Below, piece by piece: positions 25,451-34,568 of a stretch of DNA of 64,000 nt. The DNA is from UBA830 sp002295635 (GTDB lineage Bacteria; Pseudomonadota; Alphaproteobacteria; MPNO01; UBA830). Each line of letters begins with the position of its first letter. The stretch's first letter is position 1. The stretch covers positions 65,602-129,601 of the forward strand of contig DBHK01000023.1 of the NCBI GenBank assembly GCA_002295635.1, given 5' to 3'. Under the pieces are notes generated by a model. The model was not told where the DNA came from and made no database searches. It saw nothing but the letters and a program-made list of their open reading frames with translations. A program made the position numbers and the translations under genes.

Positions 25451-26695
25451 CTAACACTCCGGTAAGGGGTATTTTGCTACCTCTTTATATCGATCCGATA
25501 TTGCTGCAAGCTCGACTGGATCGATAATATCCTCGATACGGCCGAAGGGTTCGCCGCCGGTCAGTTTTTCCACGGTCTCGATTATATAGTCCGGAGGCTG
25601 GCTGCGATTTGTTAGCACAATCTCATTCACACTGATAAGGCGCTGAGTTTGATATTCCGTCAACGCTACCCGAAGATCTGTCGTCTCCGCCAATAGATCG
25701 GCGAGGCATTCTGCGTCCAAGATCGCTTGTGCGCCTCCATTACCGCCGCGGGGATACATGGGATGGGCAGCATCACCCATCAGAGCCACCCGATTCCATA
25801 CCCAGCGGTCGACTGGATCACGGTCGACCATTGGATATTCGAGAATAAACTCGGCGTCTACAATCAACCGGGGAATGTCTAGCCACTGGAAGGACCAGTT
25901 TTTAAATGGCTCAATGAAGTCTTCTATCCGCCCAGAAGTCGCCCAGTCATTCGGCTTATAGTCGGCGCGCACCTGTTCAGTATTCCAGTTGATCAACTGT
26001 GTACCATCATCAAACTGCTTTATCGGATAGATTACCATTTTTCCGGACTGGACCGTCCCGACACGCGTTACGCTGGCGCCAGTTAGAAATGGCCGCCGAC
26101 GAGTCACTCCTCGCCACATATTTATACCACCGAATTGCGGTGGACCCTCTTCCGAATAAAACTGTGCGCGAATGGCAGAATGGAAACCGTCGCAAGCGAT
26201 AGCGATGTCACCAATAACAGGGTTAGCTGTATCGAACCGGACTTTGACCCCGTCAGAATCCTGCTCTACCCCAATGCACTTGTGTCCGGTCCTGACAGCG
26301 TTCTGACCAAGGCGGTTCGCAACGGCGTCGAGAAGAATTTGATGAAGATCCGCACGATGGATAGAGAAGTGCGGGTATTCATAACCAGCGTGTAGTCCGC
26401 AGGGTTCAGAGAATATCAGCTGGCCATGCCGGTTGAAGTATGTAAATTCTCGTGCCTCAACACCATATGAATTCAATTTCTCTTGCAAGCCGAGGGAAGC
26501 CAGAATGCGGATCGCGTGCGGCAACATATTAATTCCGACACCTAGCGGCCGAAACTGAGGTGCCGCCTCAAAGATACAACTCCTTATTCCACGATGATGC
26601 AAGAGAAGTGCTAGCGTAAGCCCGCCTATACCACCGCCAACAATTATAATGTTTTTGGTCGACAAATCTTCGCTCCCATCAGTGGGCCTTCGCAA
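25451..26695 (-). CDS. FAD-dependent monooxygenase (3-hydroxybenzoate 6-hydroxylase / PhzS-like)
   Basis: A 414-residue single-component flavin hydroxylase. FAD-binding motifs are IIIVGGGIGGLTLALLLHHRG (GxGxxG around 18-23), IACDGFHSAIRAQFY (the DG motif, around 165-180) and VALMGDAAHPMYPRGGNGG near residue 300. The segment LGVGINMLPHAIRILASLGL is typical of salicylate and hydroxybenzoate hydroxylases. It likely hydroxylates an aromatic acid using NAD(P)H and O2. A TTG ten codons later is an alternative start. It is downstream of the HsaA-like gene on the same strand, with 178 bp between them. Confidence 0.86.
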   Translation of the reverse strand: MRRPTDGSEDLSTKNIIIVGGGIGGLTLALLLHHRGIRSCIFEAAPQFRPLGVGINMLPHAIRILASLGLQEKLNSYGVEAREFTYFNRHGQLIFSEPCGLHAGYEYPHFSIHRADLHQILLDAVANRLGQNAVRTGHKCIGVEQDSDGVKVRFDTANPVIGDIAIACDGFHSAIRAQFYSEEGPPQFGGINMWRGVTRRRPFLTGASVTRVGTVQSGKMVIYPIKQFDDGTQLINWNTEQVRADYKPNDWATSGRIEDFIEPFKNWSFQWLDIPRLIVDAEFILEYPMVDRDPVDRWVWNRVALMGDAAHPMYPRGGNGGAQAILDAECLADLLAETTDLRVALTEYQTQRLISVNEIVLTNRSQPPDYIIETVEKLTGGEPFGRIEDIIDPVELAAISDRYKEVAKYPLPEC

Positions 26696-26873
26696 GGCGA
26701 CTATATCGGTCGCGCGATCTGATAATGTATTCCTAAAACCTTCTACAACTTCTTTAAAGTTACCTTAGATAATACCCTCGGACTCCTGCCTCTTGTGACC
26801 AGCCCGCAAATAGCCTGATCTGTGACGCTCTGAACGAAGTTGTGGGCGACTACAAAAAAAACCGCCTTAAAAG

Positions 26874-28085
26874 TTAAAACTGCGCAGTTCCCGATGGAAG
26901 TCCGAGGAGCACACGTCCGTAAAGAGTCGAGCACATATCCCAGTTCATGCTGATGTGCTTTGATGCACTGTTAACGTCGCGCCAGTAGCGTTGGGTATTG
27001 CTATCATTCGACAGACCTGCACCGCCGACGCTCTCGTAAAGCAGATCTACGGCCCCGCGGGCCATTTTCACCGCGAAGCTGAGGTCGCCTTTATTTCTAG
27101 CTCTCTGGTTTAGGCTTAATTCGCGCCCCTCAGCCATAGTTTTCATGATTTCTTGACAATCACGCCTCACTAACATTTTAGCCGAATCAATTGCTGCCGA
27201 GGCCTCCGCTACGCGTACTTGAATAGTCGGAAATTCTGCCATGCTCTGAGGTTGACTTAACGCTGCGCCACGAGTTTTCCGTACACCGATCGCATCCCGG
27301 TATGTTTCAAGTGCCCCCTGAGCCATCCCCATCGCAGGCGCACACAAACACAGGGAAATCGCTGCAAAAAATGGGATACGCCAGAGTTCGTGTCCATTCA
27401 CAGCCGCCCCCGGCGGCTTGCCAGACAGCGCCTCATTTAAGGTAAGCATGCGATGTGATGGCACGAAAAGGTCATTGATTATAACATCGCTACTGCCAGT
27501 ACCTATCAAGCCAACGACATCCCAGTTATCCTCAACCTGATACTCCGTCTTCGGTACAAGAATATATCCTTGTGTATAAGGTTCGGATTCGAAATCCTTG
27601 GCAATTTTTGCGCCAAGGATCATCCAATCGGCATTCAGAACACCCGAGCAATAGAGCCATTTTCCAGATATACGATATCCGCCATCAACCTCAACCGCGG
27701 TTCCACCCGGTGAATAGGAAGAAGCAGAAATTGCTTCCGGTGTATCGGCCCAAACCTCCGCTTGGGCCTGGTCGTCAAACATCCCGATCTGCCATTGATG
27801 CTGGGCGGCGGTCGCATAAACCCATCCCGTAGAGCCGCAACCAGCACCGATTTCGGAAGCGCACCTTGCAAAGGTCCACAAATCCAGTTCGTAACCGCCG
27901 TAACGAGCCGGCTGAATGACTTTGTACAATCCCGCCGCTTTTAGCTCGGCAACGGTCTCATCGGAGACACGTCGATTGCATTCTGTCTCACGTTGACGAG
28001 CTCGCAAGGACGGTTTTATCGCTATTGCTCGAGCAACCAATTCATCAGGTTCGACAATACTGATATTGCCTTCGATAGTATCCAT
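26874..28085 (-). CDS. HsaA-like flavin-dependent monooxygenase (acyl-CoA dehydrogenase fold)
   Basis: A 403-residue protein of the acyl-CoA dehydrogenase fold, of the subgroup that contains two-component flavin monooxygenases such as HsaA and p-hydroxyphenylacetate hydroxylase. Visible features are the helical N-terminal domain (ETVAELKAAGLYKVIQPARYGGYELD), the beta domain (GGYRISGKWLYCSGVLNADWMILGA) and the C-terminal helical bundle ending with TQRYWRDVNSASKHISMNWD, a signature of this subgroup rather than of true acyl-CoA dehydrogenases. The start at 28085 has GGAGGAG upstream. It would need a flavin reductase, which is not evident nearby. Confidence 0.82.
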   Translation of the reverse strand: MDTIEGNISIVEPDELVARAIAIKPSLRARQRETECNRRVSDETVAELKAAGLYKVIQPARYGGYELDLWTFARCASEIGAGCGSTGWVYATAAQHQWQIGMFDDQAQAEVWADTPEAISASSYSPGGTAVEVDGGYRISGKWLYCSGVLNADWMILGAKIAKDFESEPYTQGYILVPKTEYQVEDNWDVVGLIGTGSSDVIINDLFVPSHRMLTLNEALSGKPPGAAVNGHELWRIPFFAAISLCLCAPAMGMAQGALETYRDAIGVRKTRGAALSQPQSMAEFPTIQVRVAEASAAIDSAKMLVRRDCQEIMKTMAEGRELSLNQRARNKGDLSFAVKMARGAVDLLYESVGGAGLSNDSNTQRYWRDVNSASKHISMNWDMCSTLYGRVLLGLPSGTAQF

Positions 28086-28160
28086 ATCATTCTCCTCCGC
28101 AGATGATGCGGCAACCTCAGTGCTCTGTCTAGATACTAGCAGGGCCACGTGACAGCCAAA

Positions 28161-28826
28161 TCATCGGGCAATGCGTGATTTAGCCAATACCCGAGCCCGC
28201 AACAACTGTGCTGGGGGTAAATAATTTTCAAGTGCTTCCCTCGCCTCACCAGCTCGGCCTATTTGTCGAGACTCAGCTGCGCGCAACCACGCCCAAGCCT
28301 CCGAGAGGTCTCTAGCCACACCTACACCGCGAATATAGAGAAATCCCAAGGCCAATTGAGAGGGACCAAAACCTCCAGTCGCAGCTACCCGATACCATTT
28401 AGCTGCCTCTTGTAGCGTTCCACCTGAATCTTTCGAGTTTTCTAGTATATAAGCAAGATTGTGTTGCGCTTCTGGCAAACCTTGGTCAGCCGCCCGACGA
28501 TACCACATAGTGGCTTTTTTCAGATCAAAGCCGGTACCTCTGCCAAGCTGGTAAGACATTGCAACCTTATATTGCGCCCGCGAATGCCCCTGAGCAGCAG
28601 CTTTGGAAAACCAATAGAGAGATTTTTCAATACTTCTGACGCGAGGAGTAGCGCCCTTTTCGTACAGCAACCCAAGGAAATACTGTGCTTTCATTGAGCC
28701 CCCGACAGCACTTCGTTCATACCAGGAAATAGCGTCGCCATAGGGAGAATCTTGCGCCGAAGCTATCGGCGTGGATATGCAAAAAATCAGGGATCCTATT
28801 AGTGCCACAGGCAACGAGCTATACAT
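28161..28826 (-). CDS. Exported Sel1-repeat (TPR-like) protein
   Basis: A 221-residue protein with a signal peptide (about 1-24, ending IASA-Q). It carries four Sel1-like repeats of about 36 residues, recognisable as A-x-x-x-Y-x-x-A-x-x-G-x-x-x-A-Q-x-x-L-G units: DAISWYERSAVGGSMKAQYF, KSLYWFSKAAAQGHSRAQYK, KATMWYRRAADQGLPEAQHN and EAAKWYRVAATGGFGPSQLA. Such repeats mediate protein contacts, and exported ones often act in the cell envelope. The partner is unknown. It stands 75 bp upstream of the HsaA-like gene in the same orientation. Confidence 0.85.
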   Translation of the reverse strand: MYSSLPVALIGSLIFCISTPIASAQDSPYGDAISWYERSAVGGSMKAQYFLGLLYEKGATPRVRSIEKSLYWFSKAAAQGHSRAQYKVAMSYQLGRGTGFDLKKATMWYRRAADQGLPEAQHNLAYILENSKDSGGTLQEAAKWYRVAATGGFGPSQLALGFLYIRGVGVARDLSEAWAWLRAAESRQIGRAGEAREALENYLPPAQLLRARVLAKSRIAR

Positions 28827-29020
28827 TAGTTCACCAGAAAATATCCCTAACGAAAGGCTACCGCTAGGTCATCGAATCGTCATCGCACTAAAGATCAAAT
28901 ATACTGGCGCATATTGGCTGGCTTATTCTTGTGCGAGTTCGTGGTATTCTCGTGCTAGGTAGCGCTCTTACAAAACTTAACAGTTTAAGCATAATGCTAC
29001 TATGCCATTTCAAAAATGAT

Positions 29021-30781
29021 TCATGCTTCAGACAGACAATCGAAAACATCACCACCCGCGGCGCCATTAACTATGTGATACTGATGCCAGAGAGCAAAGA
29101 ATAGTAGGGTCCACGCAGCAAACGCCTCATGCTTTCTCGTAGATCTGAATACAGCCTCAACCGCGCTCGGCCTACACCGCTCAGCAACCCCTGCTTGGGA
29201 TGCAACAAGGGGACCTAGTCGCTCTCCCTGCGTTGAGATCCAATCGCCAACCGGAACGGTGAATCCTCTCTTGGAGGCAAAAGCGGCGGCTTCTGGTGCT
29301 GCTCCATCGAGCCATTTCCGGAGGATCCATTTCCCTTGGCCTTTTCGGATTTTTAGCCTGTCCGGCAGACAAAAAGCAGCGTTGGCGACCGCTGGATCAA
29401 GGAATGGTGTCCGTCCCTCCACCCCGTGCGCCATCAGACAACGATCTAGCTTGGCAAGTAGATCGTTACTCAGCCAATCAGCGCAATCAGTAGCCTGTGC
29501 CACCTGTAAGCGCGACCGCCCATCCCTTGCCGCAATCGTTTCGCTATCCGCAAATCCCTCTCGCCAACCTGAGGCCGGTATTTTCAGAATATTCAAACCG
29601 TCCATGGCGCCTCGCCGTCGCATCTCCCGCCCCCCAAACCAGATCGGCCGCATCACGTTGCGATAACGGCCGTAACCGCCAAAGATCTCGTCACCGCCCT
29701 CTCCAGATAGGACAACCTTGAAGGATTTTGATGCCTCTTGTGCCAGTTTCCAGGTTGGCAGTATGGCATAGTCAGCTACGGGTTCGTCCATTGCCGCGGC
29801 AATAGCTGGAAGTAGCGTCCAGAAATCGTGTGCACCGAAGGTTATCTCCTCATGATCCGCACCTAGTGAACCTGCGACCGTGCGGGCATGATTGCGTTCG
29901 TCTGTAGCGGCGGAACCAGTAAACCCCGCGGTAAACGCATGAACAGGACGGTCATTCAGTCGCGCCATTAAAGCAAGAATCGCCGAAGAATCTACTCCGC
30001 CGGATAAAAACATCGCATAGGGCACATCTGACCTCTGGTGCATTTCAACGCTATTAAGCAGCGCATCCTCCACCCGTTTTAAAGCAGGACGTTCTTCAAT
30101 ATCGACCGGCCCCTTATCGGGTAATGCGTCCCGTCGACGACGTTCAACAATTCGACCGTTGGCAACCGCAATAGTCTCACCTGGCAGTACGCGTTGGATA
30201 CCCATATAGGGTGTCTCCGCACCGGTTGTGAACTGAAGTTGCAGTAATTCGCTGATAGACCTCTCTCTTAATCTGCGCTCTCCAAATCCAGCGCGCAGCA
30301 ATGCCTGCGGTTCAGATGCGAAAGCAAATCCGCCTGCCGACTGAGAAAAATAAAGTGGCTTTATACCAAACGGATCTCGCGATAGAATGAGCCGACGCTC
30401 CTTTGGATCGAATATCGCTAACGCGTACATTCCTCGCAAGGAATTAGCGAAGTCCAGACCGTATTTTCGGTAATAATATAGGATCGGTTCACAGTCGGAA
30501 TGTGTCGAAAAATCAGCGTCGATTAACTCACCCCTCAGCTCAATATAGTTATAGATCTCGCCGTTGGCGACCAACGCGGTGCCGTCAGGCATAAACAGTG
30601 GCTGCTCTCCGGTTTCGAGATCAATAATGGCAAGCCGTGTGTGAACCAGACCGGTGTCTCCTGATACCCAGACAGCATGTCCGTCCGGACCACGATGCGA
30701 TAAGGCCGCCCGCATACTGTCCAGCTTGCTAGCATCTGGGGTCGTTCGATCGACAGTCACTATCCCAGCAATGCCGCACAT
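29021..30781 (-). CDS. asnB: Asparagine synthetase, glutamine-hydrolysing (AsnB-type)
   Basis: A 586-residue two-domain amidotransferase. Residues 1-200 are the class II glutaminase with Cys2 as nucleophile (MCGIAGIV), RLAIIDLETGEQPL and NGEIYNY. Residues 220-580 are the synthetase with the PP-loop SGGVDSS starting at Ser260 and VLSGEGGDEIFGGYGRY. It may make asparagine, but enzymes of this type within sugar clusters can also amidate sugar carboxylates in lipopolysaccharide or exopolysaccharide. It is the last gene of a four-gene operon with three glycosyltransferases and shares a base with the previous stop. Confidence 0.9.
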   Translation of the reverse strand: MCGIAGIVTVDRTTPDASKLDSMRAALSHRGPDGHAVWVSGDTGLVHTRLAIIDLETGEQPLFMPDGTALVANGEIYNYIELRGELIDADFSTHSDCEPILYYYRKYGLDFANSLRGMYALAIFDPKERRLILSRDPFGIKPLYFSQSAGGFAFASEPQALLRAGFGERRLRERSISELLQLQFTTGAETPYMGIQRVLPGETIAVANGRIVERRRRDALPDKGPVDIEERPALKRVEDALLNSVEMHQRSDVPYAMFLSGGVDSSAILALMARLNDRPVHAFTAGFTGSAATDERNHARTVAGSLGADHEEITFGAHDFWTLLPAIAAAMDEPVADYAILPTWKLAQEASKSFKVVLSGEGGDEIFGGYGRYRNVMRPIWFGGREMRRRGAMDGLNILKIPASGWREGFADSETIAARDGRSRLQVAQATDCADWLSNDLLAKLDRCLMAHGVEGRTPFLDPAVANAAFCLPDRLKIRKGQGKWILRKWLDGAAPEAAAFASKRGFTVPVGDWISTQGERLGPLVASQAGVAERCRPSAVEAVFRSTRKHEAFAAWTLLFFALWHQYHIVNGAAGGDVFDCLSEA

Positions 30782-31821
30782 CAGTCGGACACCTTATCAA
30801 AGAGCTCCAGAAACCTTTTGACTACCGATGCCTCGGTGAATTCTTCCTCAAATCGTTTATATCCTGCGGCGGCAAGACGAGTAGCAAGATCGCGATCATC
30901 CGCAATACGGGATATCGCCGAGGCTAGTGCGCAGTCATCATCGATGGGCACAAGTAATCCGTCTTCACCATCTGTTATCAACCAGCCTGGTCCTTCTGAT
31001 GCAGTAGCCACTACGGGTAAATGCCCGGCCCACGCTTCAACTATGATATTGCCTAGTGGTTCTTTCCGAGAGGGGCAGACCAGAAAATCTGCTGTAGCTA
31101 TCAGATCGGCGATGTCTAAGCGCCACCCAAGAAAACGTACCCTCTGGGTAAGGTCAAGCTTTTGCACTAGCCGTTTCAGCTTATGTTCGTCCGGCCCTTC
31201 GCCTGCCACTAGCAAGTGGACACCCTCTGCATATGTCATCGCCTGCAGAAGAATATCAAACGCCTTATTTTGGTGAAGTCTACCCGCAGCAAGCATCAGG
31301 GGTGTATCTATCGGAATATTAAACTGACTCCGCGGAAGCATGAAACCCGGATCAGCATGGACAAAGTTAGGAACATAGTGCGCACGGTGTGACGGCCAGC
31401 CATTATCTGTGATATATTGGACAATATCCGGGGTATTGCCGATCAGGTGATCGCAATTTCTATAGTATTTTAGATCGTAGTAACCGCCCTGACGACCGAT
31501 CTGTATCGATTTTGAACGGGCCCGCAGACGGGCCCTTCCCGTCATCTCTGATGCGCGGTTCATCCAAGATAAGACAACATCTGGCTTTACTCTATCTAGT
31601 TCTTCAGCGAGTGACGACACAGTCCGGAAATCAAGTATTCTGCCGAAGGGTAGTTCTATCGGATTAACTCCGGAGCCTCGTAGCTGGGCATCTCTTGTAT
31701 GATTCGGTCGAATTACTACGGTTTGCTCAACACCGCGCGCTTGAAATGCAGAAGCTAAACGGACAAAAAATTCTTCCGCGCCTCCGATGGGCCCTCCAGC
31801 CATAGTCTGCATAATCTTCAT
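30781..31821 (-). CDS. Glycosyltransferase family 4-like protein
   Basis: A GT-B glycosyltransferase of 346 residues. The N-terminal domain begins MKIMQTMAGGPIGGAEEFFVRLASAF, the usual donor-side glycine loop followed by an acceptor helix. The C-terminal domain has MLAAGRLHQNKAFDILLQA, LLVAGEGPDEHKLKRL, VRFLGWRLDIADLIATADFLVCPSRKEPLGNIIVEAW (the ExxxxxxxE region, here K-E-P-L-G-N-I-I-V-E), then a typical end. It would add a sugar from a nucleotide donor to a surface glycan. It overlaps the previous gene by ATGA and the next by one base, so it is in a tightly coupled operon. Confidence 0.88.
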   Translation of the reverse strand: MKIMQTMAGGPIGGAEEFFVRLASAFQARGVEQTVVIRPNHTRDAQLRGSGVNPIELPFGRILDFRTVSSLAEELDRVKPDVVLSWMNRASEMTGRARLRARSKSIQIGRQGGYYDLKYYRNCDHLIGNTPDIVQYITDNGWPSHRAHYVPNFVHADPGFMLPRSQFNIPIDTPLMLAAGRLHQNKAFDILLQAMTYAEGVHLLVAGEGPDEHKLKRLVQKLDLTQRVRFLGWRLDIADLIATADFLVCPSRKEPLGNIIVEAWAGHLPVVATASEGPGWLITDGEDGLLVPIDDDCALASAISRIADDRDLATRLAAAGYKRFEEEFTEASVVKRFLELFDKVSD

Positions 31822-32855
31822 CGAGGTATTAGCTTTTCAAAGCCGGCGGCGGCATCGTCCCAAGTCCATCGGCGCTGTAGGTCGAGCGTCCTTTTCTGAA
31901 GATTACTCCAGAGGTTGTCATCGGTCAGTATATCACAACCCCGTCTCACAAAATCAAAATCATCGACAGCCACGAAACCCGTTTCTCCATTAATCACCCG
32001 CTCAGCAACACAGCCTATATCCTGAACAACAGCCGGAATGCCAACCGCCTGTGCTTCTCCTACGGCTAGGCAATAGGTCTCACCCGGATCTCCCCGGTAG
32101 AACATCGCTCGGAATCCGGAAAGCGTATCAGCAAGATCCGCCTTGGTCAGAGGATGGCGGACGAAGACACCTTGATCCACCATCCTGGCTGCGCGGTCGA
32201 TCACTGCATTCATCTCTCCTGCGCGCGCATCACCATGAGCGCCGTAGGTCTTTGGGCTAGAAAATACATGGAGCTCTGCGCCCGGCACTTTCGGACGAAT
32301 ATGCGCACCCCACAAATCTAGCAGCCAATCGAGCGACCTTAGAGGGCTGGATGTGAAAGCCACATTTGGAGGCGGCGGATCGGACTGCGGTACTACCTTC
32401 ATAAAAGCATCCGATATTCCGTAAGGGATTGTCAGCCGGCCGCCGACAGGCATCCACGTAGCCATCGTTGTCGCATGAAAATGGGAGGAAAACACCACCG
32501 TTGGCTTCCAACGGGCAAGTTTTCGCCAATAGCGCCACTTGTTCAGATACTGGGCGGGATTGTGGATCCAGAAAGCTCGAGACCGAGCATTCGGTACAAG
32601 CGGAATAAGCCTATCGCCACGATTAGCGATGTAAAGATCGGCAGAATCAGGTAGAATATTATCCAGAGGCTCCCACGAAACACCGTTACATTTCATTGAA
32701 GCTTCACATCTATTGTGAACGGTTACATCATGCCCCCGTTTCGCGAGCGCTTCCGCAAGCGAAATAAACGCTGTCTCTGCACCACCGAGCGGCCCGCGAG
32801 ACAAGGTGTAGCCATCAAACTTGATGCCATCATCAGCCATTCGGACGACTGCCAC
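31818..32855 (-). CDS. Glycosyltransferase (GT-B fold)
   Basis: About 345 residues of a GT4-like enzyme. It opens with FDGYTLSRGPLGGAETAFISLAEALAKRGHDVTVHNR, a clear GGAE glycine loop. The C-terminal domain includes GDPGETYCLAVGEAQAVGIPAVVQDIGCVAERVINGETGFV, matching the E-x7-E retaining-GT motif and the loop that follows. The start was placed at the GTG sharing a base with the preceding stop (TAGTG) because GGAGGA lies just before it; an ATG five codons on (32840) is the alternative. The role is inferred as surface polysaccharide or lipopolysaccharide core synthesis. Confidence 0.85.
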   Translation of the reverse strand: MAVVRMADDGIKFDGYTLSRGPLGGAETAFISLAEALAKRGHDVTVHNRCEASMKCNGVSWEPLDNILPDSADLYIANRGDRLIPLVPNARSRAFWIHNPAQYLNKWRYWRKLARWKPTVVFSSHFHATTMATWMPVGGRLTIPYGISDAFMKVVPQSDPPPPNVAFTSSPLRSLDWLLDLWGAHIRPKVPGAELHVFSSPKTYGAHGDARAGEMNAVIDRAARMVDQGVFVRHPLTKADLADTLSGFRAMFYRGDPGETYCLAVGEAQAVGIPAVVQDIGCVAERVINGETGFVAVDDFDFVRRGCDILTDDNLWSNLQKRTLDLQRRWTWDDAAAGFEKLIPR

Positions 32856-33619
32856 TACTTCTCCTCCAGCGTAGCTTTCAGATAAGAGAGAAGAGGATAT
32901 AAAGCGGCACACAGCGCGATTAAAAATCCATACTTACCCTCTCTATAACCCCTACGCGACACAAAACATTTCCAAAACCGTGTGAAAAATCGACGTATAT
33001 TCCTTCCAAGGGACCCGCCGTCATTATGTTCGCGGATATCGTGAGCACGGGCCGATGTATAAGAGTCTAGCCGGCGTATCATATCGGAAATATTACGATC
33101 GACGTAATGGTCCAATCGGTTTTCCAGCGTCGGTCCCTCCTTACTGGTGAGTTCGAGAGTGGGATGTAGCCGCTGTAGCCCCCAACGCTTGCTGCCCCGG
33201 CGAAAAAGTCCAGGATATTGTCCCTTTCCCCATGAACCTCCCCAACCATGGCGGATAAGACGGTCACCTACGTAGTTGTCGACCGGAATTCCATGCCAAT
33301 CATGCTCACTTATTTCCGCAATTCGGCGAATTTCCAAGCCAAGAGCCGCAGGAACGCGCTCATCTGCATCTATTTCGAAGACCCAAATGCCCCTAGCGGC
33401 GTCAATACCCGCATTACGTCGCTCTCCCTCAGTGAGCCAATTGCCGTCGAACAATCGGTCAGTATATCGCGCAGCGATTTGGCGCGAACTATCAGTACAA
33501 TCATCCAGTAATACCACGATTTCGTCTGCGAAAGAGAGTGTCTCGAGGCAGTCGGCGAGTTGCGCCTCCTCATTGCGTATGGAGATAACGACAGAAAGTA
33601 CAAATTCTTCTTGGTTCAT
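32855..33619 (-). CDS. Glycosyltransferase family 2 protein (WaaE/KdtX-like)
   Basis: A 254-residue GT-A enzyme. The start LSVVISIRNEEAQLADCLETL and EIVVLLDDCTDSSRQIA give the nucleotide-sugar site, and FEIDADERVP contains the DxD metal motif. The overall pattern (GNWLTEGERRNAGIDAARG, ending with a membrane-associated C-terminal helix) resembles beta-1,4-glucosyltransferases of the WaaE/KdtX type that modify lipopolysaccharide core. The ATG at 33619 was preferred to a GTG 12 codons upstream; neither has a good ribosome binding site. First gene of the four-gene sugar operon, divergent from ygfZ. Confidence 0.86.
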   Translation of the reverse strand: MNQEEFVLSVVISIRNEEAQLADCLETLSFADEIVVLLDDCTDSSRQIAARYTDRLFDGNWLTEGERRNAGIDAARGIWVFEIDADERVPAALGLEIRRIAEISEHDWHGIPVDNYVGDRLIRHGWGGSWGKGQYPGLFRRGSKRWGLQRLHPTLELTSKEGPTLENRLDHYVDRNISDMIRRLDSYTSARAHDIREHNDGGSLGRNIRRFFTRFWKCFVSRRGYREGKYGFLIALCAALYPLLSYLKATLEEK

Positions 33620-33686
33620 GTGGCGAGTTATAGCGGTAAGACTGGATAATTCCACGCGAAAGCTATAATTAGCATAAAAAGGTGTA

Positions 33687-34565
33687 ATGCAGATGGGCCA
33701 AAGAATTCACTGTCCGCTTTATGATCGTGGCGTCGTATCAGTTGCCGGTGACGACGCGCGAGAATTTCTACAGGGTCTTATCACCAATGATATCCAGAAG
33801 GTGACTGAGGACTCCGCAATATACGCCGCGTTGTTAACCCCTCAGGGGAGGTTCCTATTCGACTTCTTTATTGTGGAGCACCAAGAGTGTTTTCTCTTGG
33901 ATTGCGAAATAGCTAGGATACCAGAATTAATTAAAAAATTAACCATGTACCGGCTGCGGGCTAAGGTCGAGATATTAGACATGTCTGAGAGATTTTCAGT
34001 TGGCATTCTGCTTGATACAAATGGCTCAGATATCTTCGCGGGGGAAGTGGGTGGGCCGCTCGATTTTGACGGTGTGTGTTATACTGATCCTCGACACGCG
34101 GGATTGGGAGAAAGGACGATACATCTAATCAACGAAGATGCTTCTTTTCCGGCTGATAAATTTCTGGTGTCAAATTGCCGCGCTGAATACGATTCTCGGA
34201 GGATTATGCTGGGCATCCCCGACAGCATAAACGATTTGATTCCAGAAAAATCTTTTCCGCTCGAAACTGGATTCGACGAACTGAACGGTGTCGACTTTCA
34301 AAAAGGGTGTTACGTTGGCCAGGAAGTTACTATACGTATGAAGCACCGCAATCTTGTAAAGAAGAGATTGTTCCCCGTCGAATTTGATGGCGATCTCGCT
34401 CAGGGAGCTATAGTTAAATCGGGCGATATAGCCGCCGGTCAAATTCATTCTACACAAAGGGGCCACGGCTTAGCCCTGCTCCGACTGGATTTGGTTGAAA
34501 AAGGCGGCCTAACTTCTAACGGCGTTAGTATTAACGCCCAAAAGCCTAATTGGATGAGATTTTAA
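33687..34565 (+). CDS. ygfZ: Folate-binding protein YgfZ / CAF17-like
   Basis: A 292-residue member of the GcvT-like tetrahydrofolate-binding family, which supports repair or assembly of certain iron-sulfur proteins. The family signature K-G-C-Y-x-G-Q-E is present as KGCYVGQEVTIRMKHR with Cys208, preceded by FPLETGFDELNGVDFQ. The N-terminal VSVAGDDAREFLQGLITNDI and LTPQGRFLFDFFIVE are also typical. The ATG at 33687 is followed by another at 33693, either usable. It converges with ppdK, with only 3 bp between stop codons. Confidence 0.92.
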   Translation: MQMGQRIHCPLYDRGVVSVAGDDAREFLQGLITNDIQKVTEDSAIYAALLTPQGRFLFDFFIVEHQECFLLDCEIARIPELIKKLTMYRLRAKVEILDMSERFSVGILLDTNGSDIFAGEVGGPLDFDGVCYTDPRHAGLGERTIHLINEDASFPADKFLVSNCRAEYDSRRIMLGIPDSINDLIPEKSFPLETGFDELNGVDFQKGCYVGQEVTIRMKHRNLVKKRLFPVEFDGDLAQGAIVKSGDIAAGQIHSTQRGHGLALLRLDLVEKGGLTSNGVSINAQKPNWMRF

Positions 34566-34568
34566 ACC

